Shown here: positions 1-6,233 of the stretch, piece by piece
How positions within the stretch are numbered: the stretch's first letter is position 1
How the letters are laid out: each line of letters begins with the position of its first letter
Assembly (NCBI GenBank): GCA_007125255.1
Contig: SLDM01000347.1
Span: 1-6,733, forward strand
Length of the DNA: 6,733 bases
Reading direction: 5' to 3'
Source: Phycisphaerales bacterium
GTDB taxonomy: Bacteria > Planctomycetota > Phycisphaerae > Phycisphaerales > SM1A02
The notes under the pieces: model-generated
Told to the model about the DNA's origin: nothing
Seen by the model: the letters and a program-made list of their open reading frames with translations, nothing else
The model's database searches: none
Program-made: the position numbers and the translations under genes

Positions 1-744
1 GGGATACCCCTCACCCCACGGGCTGGGCCATTTCATGACGTGTTTGGGGTCGGCCTTCCAGAGCATGAAGTCCGCGGGGTGGCGTTTGATCGCCTGCGTC
101 GCGGCGTCGACCCGGCCGCCTTCGCCCGAACGGATCTGATCGGGCGTGTTTCCGGAGAGTCGGCCGTACTCCTCGAAGGACTGCACATCGAAATAGACCA
201 CACCGTCAGACCCGACGTAGGCGTGATCCTTCGCGATCAGCGTCTCGATCATCTCGATCATCTCGGGAATCATGCGCGTCGGGCGCGGCATGATCTCGGG
301 GCGCTCCTGCACCTCCTGCGCGACCTTCAACCCGAGCGTGCGGGCATCTTCGAGGAAGGCATCGGCGTAGTAATCCGCGATGGCGTAGGGATCGCGCGGG
401 TCGACGTTCGTGGCTTCCGGCGGGAGCTTGCCGGACTTCTTCGCCTCGGCGAGGCGCTTCGCCGCGACCTCCATCTTGTCCTCTCCGGAGCCGTCGGCGA
501 CCTCGTCGTCGGTCATGTGCCCGACGTCGGTGATGTTCATGACGTGCTCGACGTCGCAGCCAATCAACTCCAGCGCGCGCCGAAGAACATCGGCATTCAG
601 AAAGGAACGGAAGTTTCCGATGTGCGCGTAGTCGTAGACGGTCGGTCCGCAGGAGTAGAACGTGACGCGCTTCCCGGCCGGGTCGAGCGGCGTGAATTCC
701 TCTTCGCGTTTGGTGAGGGTGTTGTAGAGCTTGAGAGTGGGCAT
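1..744 (-). CDS. cysS: Cysteinyl-tRNA synthetase, N-terminal 248 residues (3' end beyond window)
   Basis: Class I aminoacyl-tRNA synthetase that charges tRNA-Cys with cysteine in the cytoplasm. Reading from the ATG at 744, the frame stays open to position 1, giving 248 residues of a protein that normally has about 460-500, so the KMSKS loop and anticodon-binding part lie outside. Visible hallmarks are [13 protein letters not shown] at residues 32-44 (Cys32 matches the first zinc ligand; HIGN is the HIGH-box variant also known in Bacillus CysRS), [11 protein letters not shown] at 70-80, GEDKME at 87-92, and WPSPWGEG at 239-246. The stretch between ITDV and the DARTLGLK segment is about 30 residues longer than in E. 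coli CysRS. No clear Shine-Dalgarno precedes the ATG, but homology begins right at MPTLKLYNT, which supports this start. It lies 100 nt downstream of the last acetyltransferase gene, is on the same strand, and is functionally unrelated to it. Identification is firm. Confidence 0.96.
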   Translation of the reverse strand, partial: MPTLKLYNTLTKREEEFTPLDPAGKRVTFYSCGPTVYDYAHIGNFRSFLNADVLRRALELIGCDVEHVMNITDVGHMTDDEVADGSGEDKMEVAAKRLAEAKKSGKLPPEATNVDPRDPYAIADYYADAFLEDARTLGLKVAQEVQERPEIMPRPTRMIPEMIEMIETLIAKDHAYVGSDGVVYFDVQSFEEYGRLSGNTPDQIRSGEGGRVDAATQAIKRHPADFMLWKADPKHVMKWPSPWGEGYP

Positions 745-774
745 GGGAGAAACAGTAACCTGACTGCGGACCCC

Positions 775-822
775 AGAGCAAGACCAGTTGCAAGACCGGT
801 GGCCAGTCCCGTGGCTGATCCC
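775..822. repeat. Degenerate 12-nt tandem repeat, four units
   Basis: Four consecutive 12-nt units in perfect register lie between the last acetyltransferase gene and cysS. Read on the minus strand they are GGGATCAGCCAC (822-811), GGGACTGGCCAC (810-799), CGGTCTTGCAAC (798-787) and TGGTCTTGCTCT (786-775). Adjacent units match at 8 or 9 of 12 positions. The array includes the small hairpin at 794-808 and sits in the probable cysS leader. I cannot assign a function. It may be a decayed slippage product or a protein-binding array. Confidence 0.45.
794..808 (-). other. Small RNA hairpin in the cysS leader
   Basis: On the minus strand GACTGG and CCGGTC can pair (5 Watson-Crick pairs plus one U-G) around a 3-nt CCA loop. 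It lies inside the 12-nt repeat array and has no U-tract after it, so it is not a standard intrinsic terminator. It could simply be a product of the repeats. Confidence 0.25.
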
Positions 823-833
823 GGCAACCGGAA
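819..833 (-). terminator. Possible weak terminator or 3'-end hairpin after the polysaccharide operon
   Basis: On the minus strand TTCCGG pairs with CCGGGA (one U-G pair) around a TTG loop. The stem begins 12 nt after the stop codon of the acetyltransferase gene that ends at 845. Position suits a 3'-end stabiliser or a weak terminator separating the module from cysS. There is no run of U after it, so true intrinsic termination is doubtful and read-through into cysS is possible. Confidence 0.25.
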
Positions 834-844
834 CCCCCGACCGA

Positions 845-1480
845 TCAGACCGGCCGCTGGGGCGGGCCGGTGTGCTCGACCTCGCGGGCAAAGCGCCGCT
901 TGTAGGGTCGCGCCGGCTCACCGATACAGACCTGACCCTCCGGCAGATTGCCGAAAGCACTCGACCGCGCCGCCAGCAGCGAGCCATCGCCGATCGAAAC
1001 ACCCGGCCCGACGAAAGCATCCGCCGCAATCCATACACCGCGCCCGATGGCAATCGGCGCCCGGACAATGGGCATCCGGCGATCCTCGTACACGTGCGTG
1101 CCGGCGCAGAGGTGGGCATACTGGCTGATGCGGCACCCATCCTGCAGAACGATCTCGCCCATACAGTTCAGGATGACCTGGTGCTCGATGAGCACGTTGT
1201 CACCAATCGCAAGATTCCAGGGAAAATCGATCCGAATCGACGGATGCAGAAGGCTTCCGCTTCCGACCGAGGCGCCGAAACGGCGCAGGAGAAATCGGCG
1301 CCAGCCACCCCACGAAACCGGAGTGGGGCGAAAGAGCATCGCCCAGGCGAAAAACCACACCGCGCAGAGCAGTCGCTCGCCGAACGACTGCGGCAGGAAG
1401 ACGCGCCGATTCGGCGGCGGCACCTCCGTCTGATCTTCCCGGAGCGGTGCCGACTTGGATTGTGTCCGGTCTTCCGCCAT
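845..1480 (-). CDS. WcaF-family hexapeptide-repeat O-acetyltransferase (copy A)
   Basis: Predicted acetyl-CoA-dependent sugar O-acetyltransferase of 211 residues acting on a polysaccharide or its lipid-linked precursor. Residues 33-70 form the hydrophobic/basic N-terminal helix region typical of WcaF-like proteins, ending in the LRRFGA motif. A left-handed beta-helix of hexapeptide repeats follows from about residue 75 to 190 (SIGDGS and related turns). The active-site segment is [11 protein letters not shown] at 119-129, with His129 the likely catalytic base. The next residue is Val, where copies B and C have Asp. The ATG at 1480 is chosen because it overlaps the stop of the fusion gene (TAATG), implying translational coupling, and AAGGAG lies 14 nt upstream. 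An ATG at 1528 would add 16 residues inside the previous gene and is less likely. The acceptor sugar cannot be read from sequence. Confidence 0.9.
   Translation of the reverse strand: MAEDRTQSKSAPLREDQTEVPPPNRRVFLPQSFGERLLCAVWFFAWAMLFRPTPVSWGGWRRFLLRRFGASVGSGSLLHPSIRIDFPWNLAIGDNVLIEHQVILNCMGEIVLQDGCRISQYAHLCAGTHVYEDRRMPIVRAPIAIGRGVWIAADAFVGPGVSIGDGSLLAARSSAFGNLPEGQVCIGEPARPYKRRFAREVEHTGPPQRPV
1098..1130. repeat. 33-nt exact direct repeat, copy 1 (acetyltransferase A active site)
   Basis: This stretch is identical at all 33 positions to 1697-1729. On the minus strand it encodes [10 protein letters not shown] plus the first two bases of the following Thr codon, just before catalytic His129 of copy A. 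The two copies lie 599 bp apart and are read in the same codon phase. Confidence 0.85.
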
Positions 1481-2997
1481 TACCGCAGCACCCGCTCCTT
1501 GATCGGTTTGGCCGGGTTCCCAACGCACACGCTGCGCTCCGGCAGATCCTTGTAGCTGCTCGACCGCGCGCCGAGCACGGAAAGCGTTCCGACCGTCACC
1601 CCGGGACCGACGAACGCATCCGTCCCGATCCAGACATCATTGCCGACGGTGATCGGCGTGCGGATCAGTCGGAAGGTGTGATCCGCATAATCATGTGTGC
1701 CGGCGCAGAGGTGGGCATACTGGCTGATGATGGACCGCTTGCCGATCCGGATCGGACCGAGACTGTACAGAATGGCGTAATCGCCCACCGTGACATCGTC
1801 CTCGATGTGGATCATCCACGGCACTTCGATGTTGACCGTCGGGCGAATGGCGGCCCCACTGCCGACCGTCGCCCCGAAGAGCCGCAGCCACGAGGCGCGG
1901 AAGGCGTACCAGTTGTGGAAACTCATGCGGAAGACCGGCTTGCCGATGAGCATCCAGATCGCGCGGCCGAGCTTCTCCTTGAACGTCCAGGGGCTGACTT
2001 CCGGCTGCATCTGTGTCGGCGGGCCGGGCTTCGGCGCCGGATCCTGGCTCTGCAGTGAATCCGGCGCGACGGGATCGGTGCCCTCCGCGGAGGCCAGGCC
2101 GCGGGCGGGGGCGTCCCCGGAGAGGTTCGTTCCCTGCTGCTCCTGCTCCTGCCGCTTCCGCTCCCGGCCGAGTCGCCGCAACTCTCTCAGCTTGAGCGAG
2201 ACGAGCGAATCGTACATGCTGATGAACTTGCAGAACTCCAGCCCGACGCGCCCGTCGAGAACACCCAGCCGCAGGACGTACATGAAAAGAAATCGCCACG
2301 CACCCGGAAAGGGCGCGTATGGCATGACATGGCGCTTGAGCCAGCGGCGGCGGCGAATATCACGGGTCACGTTCGCCGACTGGGCCGAAGGATCAGAGTT
2401 CGTCATTTCAAGATAGATCGTGCGCGCTTCCAGCGTGGAATACCGGTTGTGCTTGGCAACGTAGTGTTCCAGGCCGCGACGATCATCGTGAATCATCGGT
2501 TCCTTCACGTACCCGACCGGATCATCAATGATGATGTGCTCGTGGACCGCGCGTTCCTCATACCGCCCGCGACCGCGCTTGAAGAATCGCAGATTCCAGC
2601 TTGGGTAGTACCCGCAGTGGCGGATCGGACGCCCCATGAAATAGGTCAACCGGTTGATGAAGAAGCCGTTCTCGGGCACTTCCCCGGGAGGTTGCTTGAC
2701 AATCTCAATCAGGCGCTTGCGAACCTCATCGGTGATGACCTCGTCGGCATCGACAATCAGAATCCAGTCCGCTTCGAAGGGCAGATGGTCGAGCCCCCAG
2801 TTTTTCTGTTCCGCGTATCCCGGCCAGTCGTGATGGACCACCTCCGCGCCGAACGATCGCGCGATCTCCGGCGTTCCGTCGGTCGAGCCGCTGTCGATCA
2901 CGAACACCTGGTTCGTCCAACCGCGCAGGGCCTTCAGGCAGTGCGGCAGGTTGAGCGACTCGTTGTACGTGATGATCATGACATCAATGGTGGCCAT
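1480..2997 (-). CDS. Bifunctional GT2 glycosyltransferase (WaaE-like) fused to WcaF-family acetyltransferase (copy B)
   Basis: A 505-residue two-domain protein. Residues 1-275 are a complete family-2 glycosyltransferase resembling the WaaE/KdtX lipopolysaccharide-core group: TYNES (10-14), DSGSTDGT (35-42), the metal-binding DAD within VDADE (82-86), RAVHEH (149-154), and a C-terminal hydrophobic/basic helix region (235-262) suggesting membrane association. Residues 275-335 are a charged, then Q/P/S-rich linker. Residues 338-505 are a whole WcaF-like hexapeptide acetyltransferase, including its N-terminal helix (LRLFGA at 371-376), [13 protein letters not shown] (425-437, catalytic His435) and the C-terminal VGNPAKP. 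The ATG at 2997 is preferred, with AGGAG 12 nt upstream. A TTG at 3024 would add nine residues. It follows copy C after 86 nt and overlaps copy A by one base. Sugar transfer followed by acetylation in one polypeptide is an inference; donor and acceptor are unknown. Confidence 0.92.
   Translation of the reverse strand: MATIDVMIITYNESLNLPHCLKALRGWTNQVFVIDSGSTDGTPEIARSFGAEVVHHDWPGYAEQKNWGLDHLPFEADWILIVDADEVITDEVRKRLIEIVKQPPGEVPENGFFINRLTYFMGRPIRHCGYYPSWNLRFFKRGRGRYEERAVHEHIIIDDPVGYVKEPMIHDDRRGLEHYVAKHNRYSTLEARTIYLEMTNSDPSAQSANVTRDIRRRRWLKRHVMPYAPFPGAWRFLFMYVLRLGVLDGRVGLEFCKFISMYDSLVSLKLRELRRLGRERKRQEQEQQGTNLSGDAPARGLASAEGTDPVAPDSLQSQDPAPKPGPPTQMQPEVSPWTFKEKLGRAIWMLIGKPVFRMSFHNWYAFRASWLRLFGATVGSGAAIRPTVNIEVPWMIHIEDDVTVGDYAILYSLGPIRIGKRSIISQYAHLCAGTHDYADHTFRLIRTPITVGNDVWIGTDAFVGPGVTVGTLSVLGARSSSYKDLPERSVCVGNPAKPIKERVLR
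1697..1729. repeat. 33-nt exact direct repeat, copy 2 (acetyltransferase B active site)
   Basis: This is the second copy of the repeat at 1098-1130, lying in the acetyltransferase half of the fusion gene just before His435. Flanking codons differ between the copies, so identity at the base level is confined to this block even though protein similarity extends across the domain. Confidence 0.85.
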
Positions 2998-3009
2998 GCG
3001 AACAGAAGT

Positions 3010-3014
3010 CTCCT
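3010..3014 (-). promoter_or_regulatory. Shine-Dalgarno AGGAG for the fusion gene
   Basis: AGGAG ends 12 nt before the ATG at 2997. It would lie inside the coding region if the TTG at 3024 were used. Its presence is the main reason for preferring the ATG start, although the spacing is at the long end of the usual range. Confidence 0.5.
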
Positions 3015-3039
3015 GTGTACTCAAACCGGTTCGGCAACC

Positions 3040-3060
3040 TCGGATCGTGATCGATTCCGA
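3040..3060 (-). other. Hairpin in the 86-nt leader of the fusion gene
   Basis: On the minus strand TCGG-A-ATCG can pair with CGAT-CCGA around an ATCA loop, giving eight base pairs with one bulged A. No U-tract follows, so it is not an intrinsic terminator. Lying between two genes of one operon, it might be an RNA-processing or stability element. No function is demonstrated. Confidence 0.3.
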
Positions 3061-3083
3061 TCATAACTGCAATCCCGGACGCC

Positions 3084-3683
3084 TCACGATTCGGGGTCTT
3101 TCCGCTCATCCGCTTCACCGAAATCCCGGGGACCGATCCCCCGCTTGCGCCTGACCCGGGCGGGCGTCCCCGACGCCACCGACCAGGCGGGCAGGTTCGA
3201 GAAGACGCCGGACCGCGCTCCGACGACCGTTCCGTCGCCGATCGTGATCCCGGGGGCAACGAATACGTCGGCGGCAACCCATGTGCGTCGTCCGATCGTG
3301 ATGGGTCCGGGCACCAGGGGATGGGCGACATCGTCACAGTCATGGGTCGCGCCGCAGAGATACGAATACTGACTCACCGTCGCGTAGGCGCCGATCCGGA
3401 TCGTGGCCACACAGTACACATCCACATCGTCGGCCACGCACGCCGCTTCCTCCATGACCAGGTTCCACGGCGCCCAGATTCTCGCGCGGGGATAGACGCG
3501 GGCGGTCGGATGAAGCTGCGCTCCAAACAGCCGCAGCAGCAGGTTGCGCCAGCGGTGCGCAATCCGCGGGGAGGGCCGGAAGAGGACCGTCCAGACCACC
3601 GACCAGACCGCGCGTCCCAGCCGGTTTTTCCGGCTGAGAGAGCCCGCGTGCGACGGGTTTTTCGGTCGGTGTCGACTCATCAT
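3084..3683 (-). CDS. WcaF-family hexapeptide-repeat O-acetyltransferase (copy C)
   Basis: Predicted acetyl-CoA-dependent O-acetyltransferase of 199 residues, third member of its family in this cluster. A basic N-terminus is followed by the characteristic helix region (21-54, ending LLRLFGA), then hexapeptide repeats from about 60 to 175. The active-site segment is SQYSYLCGATHDC (104-116), with His114 the probable catalytic base; it is more diverged from copies A and B than those are from each other. The tail after residue 175 is short and charged. Two adjacent ATGs (3683 and 3680) overlap the glycosyltransferase stop; the first gives an ATGA overlap of 4 nt, the classic arrangement for translational coupling, with AGGGA 8 nt upstream. 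A longer reading from 3785 would lie inside the previous gene and adds only low-complexity Arg/Gly-rich sequence, so it is rejected. Substrate is unknown. Confidence 0.9.
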   Translation of the reverse strand: MMSRHRPKNPSHAGSLSRKNRLGRAVWSVVWTVLFRPSPRIAHRWRNLLLRLFGAQLHPTARVYPRARIWAPWNLVMEEAACVADDVDVYCVATIRIGAYATVSQYSYLCGATHDCDDVAHPLVPGPITIGRRTWVAADVFVAPGITIGDGTVVGARSGVFSNLPAWSVASGTPARVRRKRGIGPRDFGEADERKDPES

Positions 3684-4963
3684 CGCGGCGATCCCTGTCC
3701 GCCATGGGCCGCCGCCCCCGGCCGCCCGGAAGCGTCGACGGCCGACGAGCGAAGACCGGTGACGGACTCGAGCAGTTCGCGCCACTGCTCACACGCGTCA
3801 TGCCGGGAATACGCGTCGCTGAGGGTTGCCCTGGCGCGGTGACCCATGGATTCGATCCACTCCCGATCCTCGACCATGCGCCGGATCAGTTCGACCAGCT
3901 CCCCGGATTCGCCGGGCCGGATCACCACGCCGCAATCGTGTTCGGTCAACACCCGCGCCAGTTCGCTCACCGGGTGACCGATGAAGATGGTCGGCCGTCC
4001 CGCCGCCATGATGCCGAAGAGCTTGCACGGGACCATGACGCCTTCACTACCTTCACTCAACGTCGCGAGGTGTACATCTGCGCAGCTCAGTGAATACTCC
4101 AGCTTCTCCCGCGGCTGGTACGGCGCGAGAACACAGTTCTCGAGTCGATGGTGCCGGACGAATTCGTCGACGAATTCCTTCTTCTTGCCGCCGCCCACGA
4201 AGATGAACCGCACCGCATCGTCGTCGCGCAGCTGCAGCGCCGCTTCGCACATGGTCTCCACATCGTGGGCGAGGCCGAAGTTGCCGGAATACATGATCAC
4301 GAATCGATTGCCGAGGCCCCACTCTTCACGGTAGGGGTTGGTCTCGCGCGGGACGGGTCTGATTTCTCCCTGGTCCGACCAGACCCCGATGTGCTGCAGG
4401 TGGTCGCCGTCGATTCCCTTCTCCCGGACGCGCTCCAGCATGCACCGGCCCAGTACGACCGTCCGGTCCGCTCGGCGCAGACAGAACCGATTGAGAGCTT
4501 CGAAGAACCGCGTCGACAGACCGCGCGGCTTCATGACACCGCACGCCACCGCCGCGTCGGGGTAGAGGTCCATCACCCAGTAGACGAACTTCGTGCCCCT
4601 GAAGAGCCGGAGCAGCCAGCCGACCAGGGCGATGAAGGGCGGCGTGGTGAAGCAGACCGCCACGTCCGGCCGCCGGATCAGAAACGCCTTGATCATCGCG
4701 GCCATGTAGAACAAGCCGAAATCAAGCAGGCGGGCGAGGATCGTGCTCTTGCCGAAGAGACTCTTCCCGACGCGGTGAATGTGGATCCCGTCGACGAGTT
4801 CGTACTTCGGCAGCGCCGCGCCTTTCTCGCCGTAGATCGACCGGGAGGCGATCGCGTGAACCTCATGGCCGTGGGCGACCAGATGGCGCGCGAGATCATG
4901 CGCATGCTGCGCGGTCGCCGCGACGTCGGGATAGAAGACCTGGTTGATCAGCAGGACGCGCAT
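3680..4963 (-). CDS. Family-4 glycosyltransferase, WcaI/WbuB-like
   Basis: Predicted retaining GT-B glycosyltransferase of 427 residues for surface polysaccharide assembly at the inner face of the cytoplasmic membrane. The N-terminal Rossmann half starts MRVLLINQVFYPD, with the family's AATAQHAHDLA segment at 15-25, and has hydrophobic segments around 75-95 and 108-130 that could contact the membrane (CFTTPPF, YWVMDLYPD). The nucleotide-sugar half carries YSGNFG (225-230), FVGGGKKKEF (255-264) and the donor-binding region EGSEGVMVPCKLFGIMAAGRP (304-324). The last 25 residues are Gly/Ala/Ser-rich and look unstructured. Length matches the WcaI/WbuB group, which includes fucose and N-acetyl-fucosamine transferases. 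With fcl just upstream, a GDP-fucose donor is a reasonable guess but is not shown by sequence. No good Shine-Dalgarno precedes the ATG. The gene overlaps copy C by 4 nt. Confidence 0.92.
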   Translation of the reverse strand: MRVLLINQVFYPDVAATAQHAHDLARHLVAHGHEVHAIASRSIYGEKGAALPKYELVDGIHIHRVGKSLFGKSTILARLLDFGLFYMAAMIKAFLIRRPDVAVCFTTPPFIALVGWLLRLFRGTKFVYWVMDLYPDAAVACGVMKPRGLSTRFFEALNRFCLRRADRTVVLGRCMLERVREKGIDGDHLQHIGVWSDQGEIRPVPRETNPYREEWGLGNRFVIMYSGNFGLAHDVETMCEAALQLRDDDAVRFIFVGGGKKKEFVDEFVRHHRLENCVLAPYQPREKLEYSLSCADVHLATLSEGSEGVMVPCKLFGIMAAGRPTIFIGHPVSELARVLTEHDCGVVIRPGESGELVELIRRMVEDREWIESMGHRARATLSDAYSRHDACEQWRELLESVTGLRSSAVDASGRPGAAAHGGQGSPR

Positions 4964-4993
4964 GAAGTCTCAGGCACGAGGGCTCGGTGGAGC

Positions 4994-5013
4994 AGGAGAA
5001 AGAAGAAAGAAGG
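4994..5013 (-). other. 20-nt homopyrimidine tract in the GT4 leader (minus strand)
   Basis: The plus strand is uninterrupted purine from 4994 to 5013, so the transcript reads as 20 consecutive pyrimidines, mostly CUU and UUU steps. It lies 30 nt upstream of the GT4 start codon in a 143-nt intergenic segment, where no Shine-Dalgarno is apparent. It could be an unstructured ribosome standby or S1-binding site, or simple low-complexity DNA. I found no convincing promoter in the rest of the segment. Confidence 0.35.
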
Positions 5014-5106
5014 TGCGTGATGAATCGACCGATCCATGTCGATCTTCAGAAACAGCGATGTCTGACAGGCGAACTTCACGGGAGACCATGGGCCAGGGTG
5101 CGGCAC

Positions 5107-6081
5107 TCATCGACCTGCCTTGACGCCCTGGTGAGTTGCTGCCACGGTCCGGTACCACTCGATCGTTCGTTTCAGGCCGTCCTCGAACCCGACCTGCGCT
5201 TTCCACCCGAGCAGGCGTTCGGCGCGGCTGGTGTCGAGACATCGGCGCGGCTGGCCGTCGGGCTTGCTTGAATCCCAGCGGATCTCACCCTCAAACCCGG
5301 TGAGTTTGACGATCAACTCCACCAGGTCCCTGATCGTGATCTCCATGCACGTGCCGAGGTTGATCGGCAGCGGTTCATCCATGACCTCGGCGGCGCGAAG
5401 GATGCCTTCGGCCGCATCCTCGACATAGAGAAACTCGCGGCTCGCGCTGCCGGTCCCCCAGCACTCGATGTGGTCACTCCCTCCCGCCTGCGCCTCGATG
5501 CATTTACGGATCAGCGCGGGGATCACGTGGCTGGACTCGAGGTCGAAGTTGTCGTGCGGACCGTAAAGGTTCACCGGCAGCACGTACGCGCTCTTCAGGC
5601 CGTACTGCTGACGATACCCGTCGAGCATGACCATCGCGGCCTTCTTCGCCACGCCGTAGGGGGCGTTGGTGACTTCCGGATAACCGTTCCAGAGATCCTC
5701 CTCCCGGAACGGCACCGGTGTGTGGTTCGGGTACGCGCAGATCGTGCCGACCTGGACGAACTTCTCCAGACCGGCCTTCCGGGCGTGCTCGATGAGATGA
5801 AGCGCCATCGCCATGTTGGCGTAGAAGAACCGCCCGGGATTTTCGCGATTTGCGCCGATCCCGCCGACTTCTGCTGCTAAGTGGAGGACAACATCCGGCT
5901 TCATCTTCTCGTACATCCGGCGGGCCGCCTCTTCGGTGGTCAGGTCGTACTCGGCCCGGCGCGGCACGAGGATCTCCGCCGCGCCTCGCTCGCGCAGTTT
6001 TTCGCAGACGACCCGGCCGAGGAACCCCGCCCCGCCGGTCACCGCGACCCGTCGGCCGGACCATGTCATCGAATCGCTCAC
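5107..6081 (-). CDS. fcl: GDP-L-fucose synthase (GDP-4-keto-6-deoxymannose epimerase/reductase)
   Basis: Extended short-chain dehydrogenase that converts GDP-4-keto-6-deoxy-D-mannose to GDP-L-fucose with NADPH, the last step of GDP-fucose synthesis in the cytoplasm. The 324 residues match the usual length of about 320. Visible are the Rossmann motif TGGAGFLG (15-22), GTICAYP (112-118) with Cys115 at the proposed epimerase position, the [14 protein letters not shown] block (130-143), the catalytic Tyr142-x3-Lys146 pair, and NLYGPHDNF (171-179) followed by His185 in SSHVIPAL. Thr113 replaces the catalytic Ser of the E. coli enzyme, which I recall as normal for the GTICAYP subgroup. GTG at 6081 is chosen because AAAGGA lies 7 nt upstream; ATG at 6069 is the alternative (320 residues). 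A start further upstream, as far as 6303, would extend into the methyltransferase gene and is not supported. No gmd partner is in the window. Confidence 0.94.
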   Translation of the reverse strand: MSDSMTWSGRRVAVTGGAGFLGRVVCEKLRERGAAEILVPRRAEYDLTTEEAARRMYEKMKPDVVLHLAAEVGGIGANRENPGRFFYANMAMALHLIEHARKAGLEKFVQVGTICAYPNHTPVPFREEDLWNGYPEVTNAPYGVAKKAAMVMLDGYRQQYGLKSAYVLPVNLYGPHDNFDLESSHVIPALIRKCIEAQAGGSDHIECWGTGSASREFLYVEDAAEGILRAAEVMDEPLPINLGTCMEITIRDLVELIVKLTGFEGEIRWDSSKPDGQPRRCLDTSRAERLLGWKAQVGFEDGLKRTIEWYRTVAATHQGVKAGR

Positions 6082-6088
6082 GTCTTCA

Positions 6089-6094
6089 TCCTTT
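6089..6094 (-). promoter_or_regulatory. Shine-Dalgarno AAAGGA deciding the GTG start of fcl
   Basis: AAAGGA ends 7 nt before the GTG at 6081, close to ideal spacing, but lies 19 nt from the ATG at 6069. This favours the GTG start. An out-of-frame ATG overlaps its end (AGGATGAAG) and would reach a stop after two codons (Met-Lys-Thr-stop), so it is not a gene. Confidence 0.55.
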
Positions 6095-6143
6095 CCGGGT
6101 CTGCTCCCGTCCCTCATCTGCCTATCGGCCCGATCGGCTCCGC

Positions 6144-6172
6144 AGCGTACCGGCTCGCCCGATGATTTTCGA
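6144..6172 (-). promoter_or_regulatory. Possible weak sigma70-like promoter for fcl
   Basis: On the minus strand TCGAAA (6172-6167) and TACGCT (6149-6144) are separated by 17 nt. They match the -35 consensus at 4 of 6 positions and the -10 consensus at 3 of 6. The site lies about 60 nt upstream of the fcl start, the most plausible place for an operon promoter, but in GC-rich DNA a match this weak may be chance. Confidence 0.2.
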
Positions 6173-6180
6173 CCGATCGC

Positions 6181-6198
6181 GGGCCCCCCGGCGGACCC
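6181..6198 (-). terminator. GC-rich hairpin after the methyltransferase gene
   Basis: On the minus strand GGGTCC pairs with GGGCCC (one U-G pair) around the 6-nt loop GCCGGG. It begins about 35 nt after the methyltransferase stop, within a G-rich stretch (G runs of 6, 5 and 6 between 6181 and 6208). A second, weaker stem, TTCTC with GAGAG, lies at 6215-6230. No U-tract follows either stem, so this is a candidate non-canonical terminator or a 3'-end structure. Confidence 0.3.
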
Positions 6199-6233
6199 CC
6201 GCCCCCCACTGCGGCTCTCCTGCAAGAGAACCA

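Noticed and set aside
597..827. Minus-strand 76-codon frame starting [15 protein letters not shown], upstream of and overlapping cysS
   Set aside because: The peptide repeat is only the 12-nt DNA repeat read in one frame, and the rest is an out-of-frame reading of cysS. No ribosome-binding site or family resemblance.
40..1128. Long plus-strand open frame of 362 codons antisense to cysS and acetyltransferase A
   Set aside because: It is opposite two well-recognised genes, resembles no family, and its end is a low-complexity Arg/Pro/Ala run. Long antisense frames are expected in GC-rich coding DNA.
2329..3066. Plus-strand 245-codon frame antisense to the GT2 domain
   Set aside because: It is entirely opposite clear GT2 coding sequence and has no family features.
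4148..5020. Plus-strand 290-codon frame antisense to the GT4 gene
   Set aside because: Composition is Asp/Glu/Arg/Val-rich with no recognisable motif, mirroring the codons of the real gene on the other strand.
4970..5242. Minus-strand 90-codon frame spanning the fcl 3' end and the fcl-GT4 gap
   Set aside because: It overlaps the fcl coding end out of frame, is Arg/Ser/Pro-rich, and has no recognisable domain. A small gene here cannot be excluded but is not supported.
6124..6134. 11-nt perfect palindrome ATCGGCCCGAT upstream of fcl as an operator
   Set aside because: It is short and occurs in DNA rich in CGAT/ATCG words, which recur by chance across this window. No second copy was placed relative to a convincing promoter.
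6181..6208. G-quadruplex in the G-rich minus-strand stretch
   Set aside because: Only three long G runs are present, so a stable four-tract, three-tier quadruplex is not well supported. The hairpin reading is simpler.
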